Position numbers and translations under genes: made by a program. From Actinoallomurus purpureus (lineage in GTDB: Bacteria > Actinomycetota > Actinomycetes > Streptosporangiales > Streptosporangiaceae): DNA of 64,000 nucleotides. Position 1 is the stretch's first letter; every line of letters begins with the position of its first letter. The DNA lies in contig NZ_JAMXMY010000033.1 in assembly GCF_024055795.1 (NCBI RefSeq), positions 26,754 through 90,753 of the forward strand, read 5' to 3'. This document shows, piece after piece, positions 1-7,895 of this stretch. A model generated the notes under the pieces. That model was given only the letters and a program-made list of their open reading frames with translations, ran no database searches and was not told the DNA's origin.

Positions 1-24
1 CGGGATCTCAGGGCCTCCCTGGAC

Positions 25-39
25 AGTGAGGTCATCACT
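25..39. promoter_or_regulatory. small inverted repeat upstream of the drug-export operon
   Basis: AGTGA and TCACT arms flank a 5-base spacer about 28 bases before the ABC ATPase start codon. This could be part of an operator, but the region is cut by the window edge and short arms of this size arise by chance. Confidence 0.2.
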
Positions 40-66
40 TACATGAGACCTACGGGAGAAGACCCC

Positions 67-1044
67 ATGACTTACGCGATCCAGGCAGAGGGCCTGGTGA
101 AGCGGTTCGGCGAGACGGTCGCCCTGAACGGGGTGAGCCTCACGGCGCGTCCTGGCACCGTCCTCGGCGTGCTCGGCCCCAACGGGGCGGGCAAGACCAC
201 CGCCGTCCGCATCCTCGCCACCCTGCTGCGACCCGACGGCGGCCGTGCGACCGTGGACGGTCACGACGTCGTCCGTGACGCCCACCAGGTACGGCAGCTG
301 ATCGGGCTGACCGGGCAGTACGCCTCGGTCGACGAGATGCTGACCGGCACGGAGAACCTCGTGATGATCGGCCGGCTGCTGGGCCTGTCCCGCGCCGACG
401 CGAAGGCACGCGCGGCGGAGCTGCTGGAGCGGTTCGATCTCTGGGACGCCCGCGACCGCGCGACCAAGACGTACTCCGGTGGCATGCGCCGCCGCCTCGA
501 CCTGTCCGCCAGCCTCGTCGGGCGGCCTTCGGTGCTGTTCCTCGACGAGCCGACGACGGGCCTGGACCCGCACGCGCGGGGTGGCCTCTGGGACACGGTC
601 CGCGGCCTGGTCGACGACGGCGTGACGGTCCTGCTGACCACGCAGTACCTGGAGGAGGCCGACCAGCTCGCGGACGACATCGTCGTCATCGACCGCGGTC
701 AGGTCATCGCCAACGGGACGCCCGACCAGCTGAAGACGCAGGTCGGCGGGCAGGTGCTCCAGGTGCGACCGGCGGACGAGCGGGACCGCGAGACGGTCGC
801 GGGTTTGGTCAGCGTCGTGGTCGGCGAGGGGATGCAGATCGAGGGCGACCTGGTCACCGCGCCGGTCACCGATCCGGCCGTGCTGCCGACCGTCGTCCGC
901 CGTCTCGACGACGCGGGCGTGGTGGTGGCCGAGCTGTCGCTGCGCAAGTCGAGCCTGGACGAGGTGTTCCTCGCCCTCACCGGCCACCGCGCCGAGGCCG
1001 CCGAAGCCACTCCGGAACTCGTCACCGAAGGGATCCGGGCATGA
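67..1044 (+). CDS. DrrA-type drug-export ABC transporter ATP-binding protein
   Basis: This is the cytoplasmic ATPase of a two-gene ABC exporter of the daunorubicin-resistance (DrrA) family; it should power export of a hydrophobic compound through the permease encoded next. Walker A is GPNGAGKTT at residues 37–45, the signature YSGGMRRR lies near residue 136, and Walker B is LFLDEP near 157. The switch region reads TTQYLEEADQLAD, with Gln where many ABC proteins have His, as is usual in DrrA proteins. The 325-residue length is normal and includes the C-terminal DrrA accessory region. An in-frame ATG at 43 exists, but the GGGAGAAG at 53–60 favours the ATG at 67. The stop overlaps the permease start (ATGA), so the two are translationally coupled. 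The substrate cannot be told. Confidence 0.93.
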   Translation: MTYAIQAEGLVKRFGETVALNGVSLTARPGTVLGVLGPNGAGKTTAVRILATLLRPDGGRATVDGHDVVRDAHQVRQLIGLTGQYASVDEMLTGTENLVMIGRLLGLSRADAKARAAELLERFDLWDARDRATKTYSGGMRRRLDLSASLVGRPSVLFLDEPTTGLDPHARGGLWDTVRGLVDDGVTVLLTTQYLEEADQLADDIVVIDRGQVIANGTPDQLKTQVGGQVLQVRPADERDRETVAGLVSVVVGEGMQIEGDLVTAPVTDPAVLPTVVRRLDDAGVVVAELSLRKSSLDEVFLALTGHRAEAAEATPELVTEGIRA

Positions 1045-1850
1045 CCGCCTCCACTCTCACCCCACCGCGCACGCTGACGCGGCGCGTCAGCCCCGCCGCG
1101 ACCCTGCGGCACACGGCGACGCTCGCCTGGCGCAGCCTGGTGCAGATCAAGCACAACCCGATGGAGCTGATCGACCTCAGCCTCCAGCCGATCATGTTCG
1201 TGCTGCTGTTCACGTACGTCTTCGGCGGCCAGATGTCCGGCGACCCGGCGAAGTACCTGCAGTTCGCGCTGCCCGGGATCATCGCGCAGAACGCCATGTT
1301 CGCCACGATGAACACCGGCTTCATGCTGAACACCGACCTGACGAAGGGAGTCTTCGACCGGCTGCGCAGCCTGCCCATCGGCCGGATGTCGCCGCTGGCC
1401 GGCCGGATCGTCGCGGACACGGTCAAGCAGGCCTGGTCCATGGCGATACTGCTCGCGGTCGGCATGCTCATCGGGTTCCGCCTCAAGACCAACGTCGGCG
1501 ACCTGTTCCTGGCGTTCCTGCTGCTCCTGGTCTTCTCGCTGGCCTTCTCGTGGATCGCCGTGCTGATCGGCGTCCTGGTCGACGAGCCGGACAAGGTGCA
1601 GATCTTCGGCTTCACGACGATCTTCCCGCTCAGCTTCACGAGCAGCGCCTTCGCGCGGGTCGACACGATGCCCGGATGGCTGCAGGCCTGGGTCAAGGTG
1701 AACCCGGTGACCAACCTCGCCGACGCGACCCGCGGCCTCCTTAACGGCGGCGCCGTCGCCTCACCGGTGATCAAGTCGCTCGTGTGGGCGGCGGCGCTCG
1801 CGGTCGTCTTCGCCCCGCTGGCCGTGCGCGCCCTGCGCCGCCGCGTCTGA
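1041..1850 (+). CDS. DrrB-type ABC-2 family permease
   Basis: This is the membrane half of the DrrAB-like exporter, 269 residues, with about six hydrophobic segments (for example around residues 45–65, 110–160 and 235–255) and the conserved ABC-2 region containing GVFDRLRSLPIGR. It overlaps the ATPase gene by 4 bases and is followed by a hairpin, so the pair forms a complete operon. It converges on an AfsR-like regulator gene downstream. The family exports antibiotics or lipids; the actual substrate is not inferable. Confidence 0.92.
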   Translation: MTASTLTPPRTLTRRVSPAATLRHTATLAWRSLVQIKHNPMELIDLSLQPIMFVLLFTYVFGGQMSGDPAKYLQFALPGIIAQNAMFATMNTGFMLNTDLTKGVFDRLRSLPIGRMSPLAGRIVADTVKQAWSMAILLAVGMLIGFRLKTNVGDLFLAFLLLLVFSLAFSWIAVLIGVLVDEPDKVQIFGFTTIFPLSFTSSAFARVDTMPGWLQAWVKVNPVTNLADATRGLLNGGAVASPVIKSLVWAAALAVVFAPLAVRALRRRV

Positions 1851-1863
1851 ACACGGAACACCG

Positions 1864-1894
1864 ACGCGGGCCCCGCACGAGCGGCGGCCCGCGT
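1864..1894 (+). terminator. hairpin terminator after the DrrAB-type operon
   Basis: ACGCGGGCC (1864–1872) pairs perfectly with GGCCCGCGT (1886–1894), followed by TCTTCC. It lies 14 bases after the permease stop and before the convergent regulator gene. Confidence 0.6.
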
Positions 1895-1931
1895 TCTTCC
1901 GTCGCCGAAAAACCCTCGGGTGAGCCGCCGC

Positions 1932-4900
1932 TCAGGCGGTGATGGGGTCGATGCCCAGGTGGTCCGCGACGTCCTCGATCCGCATCGTACGGCCGCGCGC
2001 GTACGCCTCGGCGAAGCGTTCGTCGCCGAGTGCCTCACGTGCCGTCCGCTCGATCCGGGGCGGGTCCTCCAGTGACCGGTCCTCGACGCCGCGGATGCCC
2101 ACGGAGGCCCCGAGGAGCGTCGCGGCCCGCTCGTGATCACCGCGGCGGAGCGCGTGGTCGGCCAGGCCGACGAGGGCCTGCCCGATCACCGGCGCGTCAT
2201 GGGCCAGCCGCGCGAGCCGGAACGCCTCGACGTGCCGGTCGAGCGCCGCGTCGAGGTCGCCCTCCAGGGCGTGGACCATGCCGAGCTGGGTGTTGACCAT
2301 CGAGGCGAACTGCGGTGGCCCGCTGCTCCACTCAGCGGCGACGGCGTCCTCCAGCAGGGTCCGGGCGCCGGCCAGGTCACCGCGGCGACGCGCCGACTCG
2401 GCGGCGGCGAAGCAGACGAACGCGACCTCCTGGGAGGCCCCACGGCGTTCGGCACCGCGCAGGGCGGCGTCCAGCTCGGCTTCGGCGGCGTCCTCGTCGC
2501 CGAGTGCCGTGTACGCGTGGGCCAGGCGCACGCGCAGGTGGCTGGAGTCGTCGGGGCTGCCGAGGTCCAGCGAGTACCGGAGGGCCTCTTCGATGTGTGC
2601 CTTCGCGGACAGCGGGTCGCCCCGCCACAGCGCGATCTCGGCGAGCCCGGTCAGCGTCAGCGACATGCCCCACCGCTCGCCGAGTTCCCGGAACGCGTCG
2701 AGCGTCGTCGTGAAGTGCTCCTCGATCCGCTCTACCTGGCCAAGGTTGATCAGCGTGTGCCCGCGGACCATCCGCACGGCGGCCTGGAGCCACGGATCGT
2801 CCTCGTCGCGAAGGTCGTCCAGGTCCGCGAGCGCCTGTTCGATCCGCCCGTCGAAGAGCTGCAGGGCCAGCGGCGCGATGCGGAGGATGGGATGCAGGTC
2901 GCTTGGCGGCAGATCCGCGCACGGCTCCAGGGCGGCCGTGATCCGTCGCAGTATCTCCCCCGTGTCCTGCATCAGGGGGTCGGTGTCGACCCTGCCGATC
3001 AGCCAGTACATGGTGGCCATCGCGAAGGCGTGGGCCGGGGTCCTCCCCGGCAGCGCGAGCGCCTCCCGGGCGAGCTGCTGTCCCTCGACGCGCTGCCCGC
3101 GCAGGAACCAGAACCAGCCGAGCGCGGCGACGTAGCGTACGGCGAGGGCGGCGTCCTGGACCTCGATGGCCCAGCGCAGCGCGGAATGCAGGTTGTCGTA
3201 TTCGGCGGTGAGGCGTTCGAGCCACCGCAGCTGCTCGCGGGTGCGCAGCAGGGGCTCGGCCGTCTCGGCCAGCCGGAGGAAGTGGTGGGCGTGCGCACGG
3301 CGGACCCGCTGGGTCTCACCGGCCTCGGAGAGCCGCCCGGCGCCGTACGCCCGGATCGTCTCCAGGACGCGGTACCGCCCCGTCCCGTCGATGCCGACGA
3401 GCGACTTCTCGACCAGGCCGGTGAGCGCGTCGAGGACGTCGCCGCCGCATACGTCCTCGATGCTGTCGAGGGTCGCGCCGCCCGCGAAGACCGACAGCCG
3501 CCGCAGCAGCGCGCGTTCGGGCTCGTCGAGCAGGTCCCAGCTCCAGTCGACGACGGCGCGCAGGGTCTGGTGCCGGGGCAGCGCCGTACGGCTGCCGCCT
3601 GTGAGCAGGCGGAACCGGTCGTCGAGGCGGTCCGCGATCTGCGCGGCGGTCATCGTACGGAGGCGGGCGGCGGCCAGTTCGATGGCGAGGGGCATGCCGT
3701 CCAGACGGCGGCAGATGGCCAGGACCGCCCCCAGGTCGGCCTCGGGCGCGAAGCCGGGGTGGACCGCGGTGCCGCGCTCGACGAACAGGCGTACGGCGGG
3801 GTAGTCGAGCGCCGCTCTCAGGCCGGAGCCCGCATGGGCCGGCGGGTGGGCGTCCACGGACTCGTCGGGTGGGAAGGCGAGCGGGGGCACCGGCCACAGG
3901 CACTCCCCGGTGATCCCGAGGGTCTCCCGGCTGGTCGCCAGGACGCGGACGCCGGGGCAGCCGGCGAGCATCCGGTCCACGAGACGGGCGCAGGAGTCGA
4001 TCAGGTGCTCGCAGTTGTCGAGCACGATCAGGAGGCGTTCGTCGGCCAGGGCGGCGACGAGCCGCTCGACCGGTTCGACGCTGGTGGGCACCGATCCGCG
4101 TACGCCGGCGGTCAGCGTGGCCTCGCGGAGCCCGAGCGTGCTCAGCAGCGCCTGGGGGACCTCCCCGGGGTCACCGACCGGGGCGAGCTCGATCAGCCGG
4201 ACGCCGTCGGGCATGCGCTCGGTGAGACGCGCGGCAGCCTCCACGGCCAGCCGGGTCTTCCCGGCTCCCCCGGGCCCGGTGAGGGTGACGAGGCGGTTCT
4301 CCTCCAGCAGCTTGCCGACGCGTTCGATCTCCTCCTCGCGGCCGATGAAACTGGTGAGCCGGGCCGGCAGGTTGCTGCGGCCGCGCGACCGGGCGGGGGT
4401 CTGCTCGCCGCGGAGCACGGCGAGGTGGGCGGCCCGGAGCTCCGGCGACGGGTCCACGCCGAGCTCCTCCGCGAGGGTGCGGCGGGCGTCCTCGAAGGTC
4501 GCGAGCGCGTCGGCCTGGCGTCCGGCGGCGCACAGCGCCCGCATGTACTGCCCGCGCAGGCGTTCACGGAGGGGGTGCGCGGCGACCAGCGCCTCCAATT
4601 CGGCGGTGTCGGCGCGGCCGAGCATCAGCAGCGCCTCGGTGTGCTCCTCGACCGCGGCGACGCGTTGTTCGGTGAGGCGGGAGACGTGCCCTCGGGCGAA
4701 GTCGGTGTCGGCGACGTCGGCGAGCGCCGCCCCGCGCCACAGGCTCAGGGCCTCGGCGAGGGCGTCGGCCGCCCGCGCCGGGTCATCGCTCAGCAGCCGC
4801 CGCCCCTGGGCGACGAGCCGGTCGAAGCGCCGGACGTCGATCGCATGGTCCTCGACGACCAGCCGGTAGCCCGAGGGGTGAGAGTCGATCACGGCCGCGG

Positions 4901-5123
4901 GCAGCGCCCTGCGGAGGCGGGAGACCAGCGACTGCAGCGCGTTCGGGGCCCCGGCCGGGGGCTCGCCGTCCCAGACGCCGGCGACCAGACGATCGACGGT
5001 CACGACGCGGGAGGCGTCGAGGGCGAGCAGGATGAGGAGCGTGCGCAGGCGTGCGCCGCCCAGCTCCACCGGCCGTCCGGCGTCATCGGTCACCTCGAGG
5101 GGGCCGAGCAACGAGATCCGCAC
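1932..5123 (-). CDS. AfsR/SARP-like regulator (BTAD, NB-ARC-type ATPase, TPR)
   Basis: This is a 1063-residue transcription regulator of the large AfsR-like class. An N-terminal OmpR-type winged helix (about 1–95) and bacterial transcriptional activator domain (about 100–245) precede an ATPase with the P-loop GPGGAGKT near residue 280, then a long TPR-like helical C-terminus. Such proteins bind promoter direct repeats and activate secondary metabolism or transport genes in response to ATP or partner binding. The GTG at 5123 was chosen because GGGAGG sits just upstream and the family's typical VRISLLGPLEV start follows; a longer upstream frame exists but lacks homology. It converges with the DrrAB-type operon, which is a plausible target, but no target can be proved here. 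Confidence 0.9.
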   Translation of the reverse strand: MRISLLGPLEVTDDAGRPVELGGARLRTLLILLALDASRVVTVDRLVAGVWDGEPPAGAPNALQSLVSRLRRALPAAVIDSHPSGYRLVVEDHAIDVRRFDRLVAQGRRLLSDDPARAADALAEALSLWRGAALADVADTDFARGHVSRLTEQRVAAVEEHTEALLMLGRADTAELEALVAAHPLRERLRGQYMRALCAAGRQADALATFEDARRTLAEELGVDPSPELRAAHLAVLRGEQTPARSRGRSNLPARLTSFIGREEEIERVGKLLEENRLVTLTGPGGAGKTRLAVEAAARLTERMPDGVRLIELAPVGDPGEVPQALLSTLGLREATLTAGVRGSVPTSVEPVERLVAALADERLLIVLDNCEHLIDSCARLVDRMLAGCPGVRVLATSRETLGITGECLWPVPPLAFPPDESVDAHPPAHAGSGLRAALDYPAVRLFVERGTAVHPGFAPEADLGAVLAICRRLDGMPLAIELAAARLRTMTAAQIADRLDDRFRLLTGGSRTALPRHQTLRAVVDWSWDLLDEPERALLRRLSVFAGGATLDSIEDVCGGDVLDALTGLVEKSLVGIDGTGRYRVLETIRAYGAGRLSEAGETQRVRRAHAHHFLRLAETAEPLLRTREQLRWLERLTAEYDNLHSALRWAIEVQDAALAVRYVAALGWFWFLRGQRVEGQQLAREALALPGRTPAHAFAMATMYWLIGRVDTDPLMQDTGEILRRITAALEPCADLPPSDLHPILRIAPLALQLFDGRIEQALADLDDLRDEDDPWLQAAVRMVRGHTLINLGQVERIEEHFTTTLDAFRELGERWGMSLTLTGLAEIALWRGDPLSAKAHIEEALRYSLDLGSPDDSSHLRVRLAHAYTALGDEDAAEAELDAALRGAERRGASQEVAFVCFAAAESARRRGDLAGARTLLEDAVAAEWSSGPPQFASMVNTQLGMVHALEGDLDAALDRHVEAFRLARLAHDAPVIGQALVGLADHALRRGDHERAATLLGASVGIRGVEDRSLEDPPRIERTAREALGDERFAEAYARGRTMRIEDVADHLGIDPITA

Positions 5124-5178
5124 GGGTCGATCCTCCCTTGTCCCCCCGGGCGAAGCACCGGCTTTTTGCGGTACCTGG

Positions 5179-5192
5179 CGAGATATATCTCG
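5179..5192. promoter_or_regulatory. 14-bp perfect palindrome upstream of the AfsR-like gene
   Basis: CGAGATATATCTCG is a perfect palindrome lying 56 bases before the GTG of the AfsR-like regulator, in an AT-rich island that stands out in this GC-rich DNA. It contains a TATATCT stretch that could be a -10 element on the minus strand. An operator is likely; the binding protein is unknown. Confidence 0.4.
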
Positions 5193-5204
5193 ATGAGTCT
5201 CGCA

Positions 5205-5242
5205 CAAAAAACGGCGGACCGGCCTCTCGGCCGGCCCGCCGT
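5205..5242 (-). terminator. rho-independent terminator of ndh
   Basis: On the minus strand a 14-bp stem (ACGGCGGGCCGGCC with its complement, one G·U pair, GAGA loop) is followed directly by a run of six to seven T. This is one of the few classical intrinsic terminators in the window. It ends the ndh transcript before the AfsR-like gene. Confidence 0.85.
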
Positions 5243-5386
5243 GGGCACCGGATCGCGGATCACACCGCGCGGGCATCGGCCCACGGGCCGGACCCGACCA
5301 CGGGTGCGCGGGGCCGACGCATAGGCCGGCCCGAGCGCGGGCGGATGAACGCGGACCGGCCTGTCCGCGCGGCCGGCGACGGTTGA

Positions 5387-6721
5387 TCAGGCGGCGCGGT
5401 CCTGCCTGCTGGCCAGTTCGAACTCCGCGCGCGGCTGCTCGATGCCACCCATGGACACCGTCTCGCGGCGGAAGAACAGCGCGAGCGTCCAGTCGGCCAC
5501 CACGCGCACCTTGCGGTTGGTGGTGGGGACCCGCGACAGGTGGTAGGTCCGGTGCATGAACCAGGCGGCGAACCCGCGCAGCTTCACGCCGTACACGTGC
5601 GCGACGCCCCGGTAGAGCCCGAGGCTCGCGACCGATCCGGCGTAGGCGTGCCGGTACGGTTTGCGCTCCTTGCCGCGGAGGGTCGCCACGATGTTGTCGG
5701 CGAGCCGCTTGGCCTGGCGCACGGCGTGCTGGGCGTTGGGCGCGCAGAACTCACCGGGCTTGGTGAGGTCCGGCACGGCGCCGCAGTCACCGGCCACGAA
5801 CGCGTCGTCGGCGCCCTCGACGGTGAGGTACTCGGTCGCCACGATGCGTCCCTGCCGGTCCAGGGGCAGGTCGGTGGAGCGGCCCAGCGGGTTGGGCTTG
5901 ACGCCCGCGGTCCACACCAGCGTGCCCGCGTCGAACTCCGAGCGGTCGTCGAGCACCACGTGGCGGTCGACGGCGGACGTCAGGCGGGTGTGCAGCCGTA
6001 CGTCGATCCCGCGCCGGCGCAGCTCCTCGACGGTGTAGCGGCCCATCTTGTCGCCGACCTCGGGCAGGATCCGGTCGCTGGCCTCGACGAGCACCCAGCG
6101 CATGTCCTGCGGGCCGAGGTCCGGGTAGTAATTCAGGGCGCCGCGCGCCATGTCCTCGAGCTCGGCCAGGGCCTCGACGCCGGCGAAGCCGCCGCCGACG
6201 AAGACGAAGGTGAGCGCGCTTCGGCGCACCTCCTCATCGTCGGTGGAGGCGGCGATGTCCAGCTGCGCGAGCACGTGGTTGCGCAGGTGGATGGCCTCGG
6301 CCACGTTCTTGAACCCGATGCCGTGCTCGGCGAGGCCGGGGATCGGCAGCGTGCGGGACACCGACCCCGGGGCCATCACGAGGTAGTCGTAGGCGATCTT
6401 GGTCGTCGGGCCGGAGATCGGGCGCACGGTCGCGACGTGGTTCGCGTGGTCGACGGAGGCGACCCGCCCGTTCAGGATGCGCGCCTTGGGCAGCACCCGG
6501 CGCAGCGGCACGACGACGTGGCGCGCGGCCAGGTGGCCGGCGGCCACCTCGGGCAGGAAGGGCTGGTACGTCATGAACGACTGCGGGTCGACGATCGTGA
6601 TCGTCGCCTCGTTCGAACGCAGTCGCCGCTGCAGGCGCAGCGCGGTGTACATGCCGACGTAACCGCCGCCGACGATGAGGATGCGGGGAGTGGTCCGGCT
6701 CGGGGTCGGGCTCGTGGCCAC
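5387..6721 (-). CDS. ndh: type II NADH dehydrogenase (non-proton-pumping)
   Basis: This FAD enzyme oxidises NADH and passes electrons to menaquinone at the inner face of the membrane without pumping protons. It has 444 residues. The FAD-binding GGGYVGMYTA lies at about 18–27, the NADH-binding VGGGFAGVEA near 176, and the second FAD motif VAGDCGAVPD near 310. The C-terminal third carries hydrophobic and basic stretches suited to membrane attachment. The GTG start follows GAGGAGAG with good spacing. A Rex-type operator sits 24 bases upstream, which fits redox control by the NADH/NAD ratio, and an intrinsic terminator follows. A related NAD(P)/FAD oxidoreductase role is possible, but the operator supports Ndh. 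Confidence 0.9.
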   Translation of the reverse strand: MATSPTPSRTTPRILIVGGGYVGMYTALRLQRRLRSNEATITIVDPQSFMTYQPFLPEVAAGHLAARHVVVPLRRVLPKARILNGRVASVDHANHVATVRPISGPTTKIAYDYLVMAPGSVSRTLPIPGLAEHGIGFKNVAEAIHLRNHVLAQLDIAASTDDEEVRRSALTFVFVGGGFAGVEALAELEDMARGALNYYPDLGPQDMRWVLVEASDRILPEVGDKMGRYTVEELRRRGIDVRLHTRLTSAVDRHVVLDDRSEFDAGTLVWTAGVKPNPLGRSTDLPLDRQGRIVATEYLTVEGADDAFVAGDCGAVPDLTKPGEFCAPNAQHAVRQAKRLADNIVATLRGKERKPYRHAYAGSVASLGLYRGVAHVYGVKLRGFAAWFMHRTYHLSRVPTTNRKVRVVADWTLALFFRRETVSMGGIEQPRAEFELASRQDRAA

Positions 6722-7075
6722 GGCGATACTCTCCTCGGTTGATTTGTGAAGCCTTTCACAAGCTAGCGCATCGAACCGGACATACCAGCCAGTACTAGCG
6801 TTAAGAACCGGAAAACTTCACGTAACAGCCAAGCGCGCAGGTCCGTTCTCGCGCGAATTCCTTCATATATTCCCTCGCGCGGGACACCGACCTCTCCCCT
6901 ACCCACTGGACGAGACAGCACCGCACGCCCGACGCCTCTAGGGTGAGCCGGACGCCCGGCGCCGATCCGCGGGTGAGGAACGTCGCATCGGAGGCTGCAC
7001 GGTCCCCCTGATGCGCCGAATGCGCGGACACCGGCCGGGCGCGGCGTACGATCGTCCCCCGGGAGCTGTGTATCG
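6722..7075. other. 354-base intergenic region between ndh and the PEBP-like gene
   Basis: This divergent intergenic region holds the Rex-type operator at 6745–6760 and must contain both promoters. Apart from the operator, the stretch 6770–6900 is relatively AT-rich. No convincing additional coding sequence was seen; reading frames across it are overlaps of the neighbours' frames. Confidence 0.5.
6745..6760. promoter_or_regulatory. Rex operator (ROP) in front of ndh
   Basis: TGTGAAGCCTTTCACA matches the actinobacterial Rex consensus (TGTGAA, four bases, TTCACA) at every conserved position; the arms extend by one more base each side to a 7-bp inverted repeat. It lies 24 bases upstream of the ndh start. 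Rex is known to repress ndh, nuo and cyd genes when NADH is low in Streptomyces. That this site is bound is inference from the match and position. Confidence 0.85.
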
Positions 7076-7648
7076 ATGATGACCACGTTGTGGCGGCCGG
7101 TGTGCCTGGCCGCCGTCGGACTGCTGTCCCTGACCGGCTGCGGCCTCCTCGGACAGAACAAGGTCGTGCGCGGCAGCGTGCCCGACTCGACCACGGTGAC
7201 CAGTCCGGCGTTCCGCGACGGCGCGCCGATGCCCGTCCGCTTCGCCTGCGCGCAGTACGGCGGCCGGACCAGGACGCCGCCGCTGCACTGGTCGGTCGCG
7301 CAGAGCGGCGTCGGCTCCCTCGCGCTCGTCATCGACGACCCCGACTCCCCCAGCGGCGCGTACGTCCACTGGGTGCTGTTCAACATCGACGCCAGGGCGT
7401 TCGAACTTCTGGAGAACGTCCCGCCACCGCGCGCCGAGCAGGCGATGAACAGCGCGCACAAGGTCGGGTACGCCCCGCCCTGCCCGCCGAAGGGCGAGGT
7501 GCACCGGTACCGCTTCACGCTCTACGCACTGAAGGAGAAGGTCCCCCTGAAGAACGGGGTCAGCCTGGACAAGGCGCTGTTGGCGATCGCCTCGCGTACG
7601 ATCGCGCGCGGCCGGATGACCGCGACGTTCCGGGGAGCGATGATGTGA
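7076..7648 (+). CDS. YbhB/YbcL-family (PEBP-like) lipoprotein
   Basis: This is a 190-residue exported lipoprotein of the phosphatidylethanolamine-binding/Raf-kinase-inhibitor-like fold. The signal peptide ends in LTGC with the lipidated Cys at 22. The fold's landmarks DDPDSPSGAYVHWV and YAPPCPPKG and HRYRFTLYAL are present in order. Bacterial members are of unsettled function. Two adjacent ATG codons (7076, 7079) follow GGGAG; either could start translation. It is a single gene, divergent from ndh. Confidence 0.88.
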   Translation: MMTTLWRPVCLAAVGLLSLTGCGLLGQNKVVRGSVPDSTTVTSPAFRDGAPMPVRFACAQYGGRTRTPPLHWSVAQSGVGSLALVIDDPDSPSGAYVHWVLFNIDARAFELLENVPPPRAEQAMNSAHKVGYAPPCPPKGEVHRYRFTLYALKEKVPLKNGVSLDKALLAIASRTIARGRMTATFRGAMM

Positions 7649-7772
7649 TGTCCTGGACGGCGGCGCGCCTGAAGTCATCGCTGTGGGCCCTCGGGCCGGC
7701 AGGCGAAGGAGTGAGCGGACGGCGCTCGCGGTTCTCAGGACAAGTAGTGTGAAGATAGATGTTCGCGAACCG

Positions 7773-7788
7773 TATGACAAGGGTCATA
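7773..7788. promoter_or_regulatory. inverted repeat upstream of the Ser/Tyr-rich protein gene
   Basis: TATGAC and GTCATA arms flank AAGG, forming a perfect 6-bp inverted repeat, with an 8-bp palindrome TTCGCGAA at 7762–7769 just before it. They lie about 110 bases before the start of the next gene and could be operator sites; no known regulator family is assigned. Confidence 0.3.
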
Positions 7789-7804
7789 GCGGTCGGCAAC
7801 AATC

Positions 7805-7876
7805 GGTCTAGCTCCTTGGGGGCCCCGGTGCCGGTGATCATGGGAAGGTCGCCGCGTCGGCGTCGACCGCTAGACC
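7805..7876 (+). other. candidate structured mRNA leader
   Basis: GGTCTAGC (7805–7812) pairs perfectly with GCTAGACC (7869–7876). Inside it, CCTT (7814–7817) can pair with AAGG (7845–7848), and CGCCG-CGT-CGGCG (7850–7862) forms a tight hairpin. The result is a closed multibranch structure ending 19 bases before the start codon. It does not match a riboswitch family recognised by eye. It could be a leader RNA or a chance DNA palindrome. Confidence 0.3.
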
Positions 7877-7895
7877 ATGGCGTTGGGTGGTAGCT

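Noticed and set aside
2133..5324. 1063-residue open frame on the plus strand opposite the AfsR-like gene
   Set aside because: It mirrors a high-GC coding strand, has no start context and no recognisable domain; the minus-strand protein has clear BTAD and ATPase motifs.
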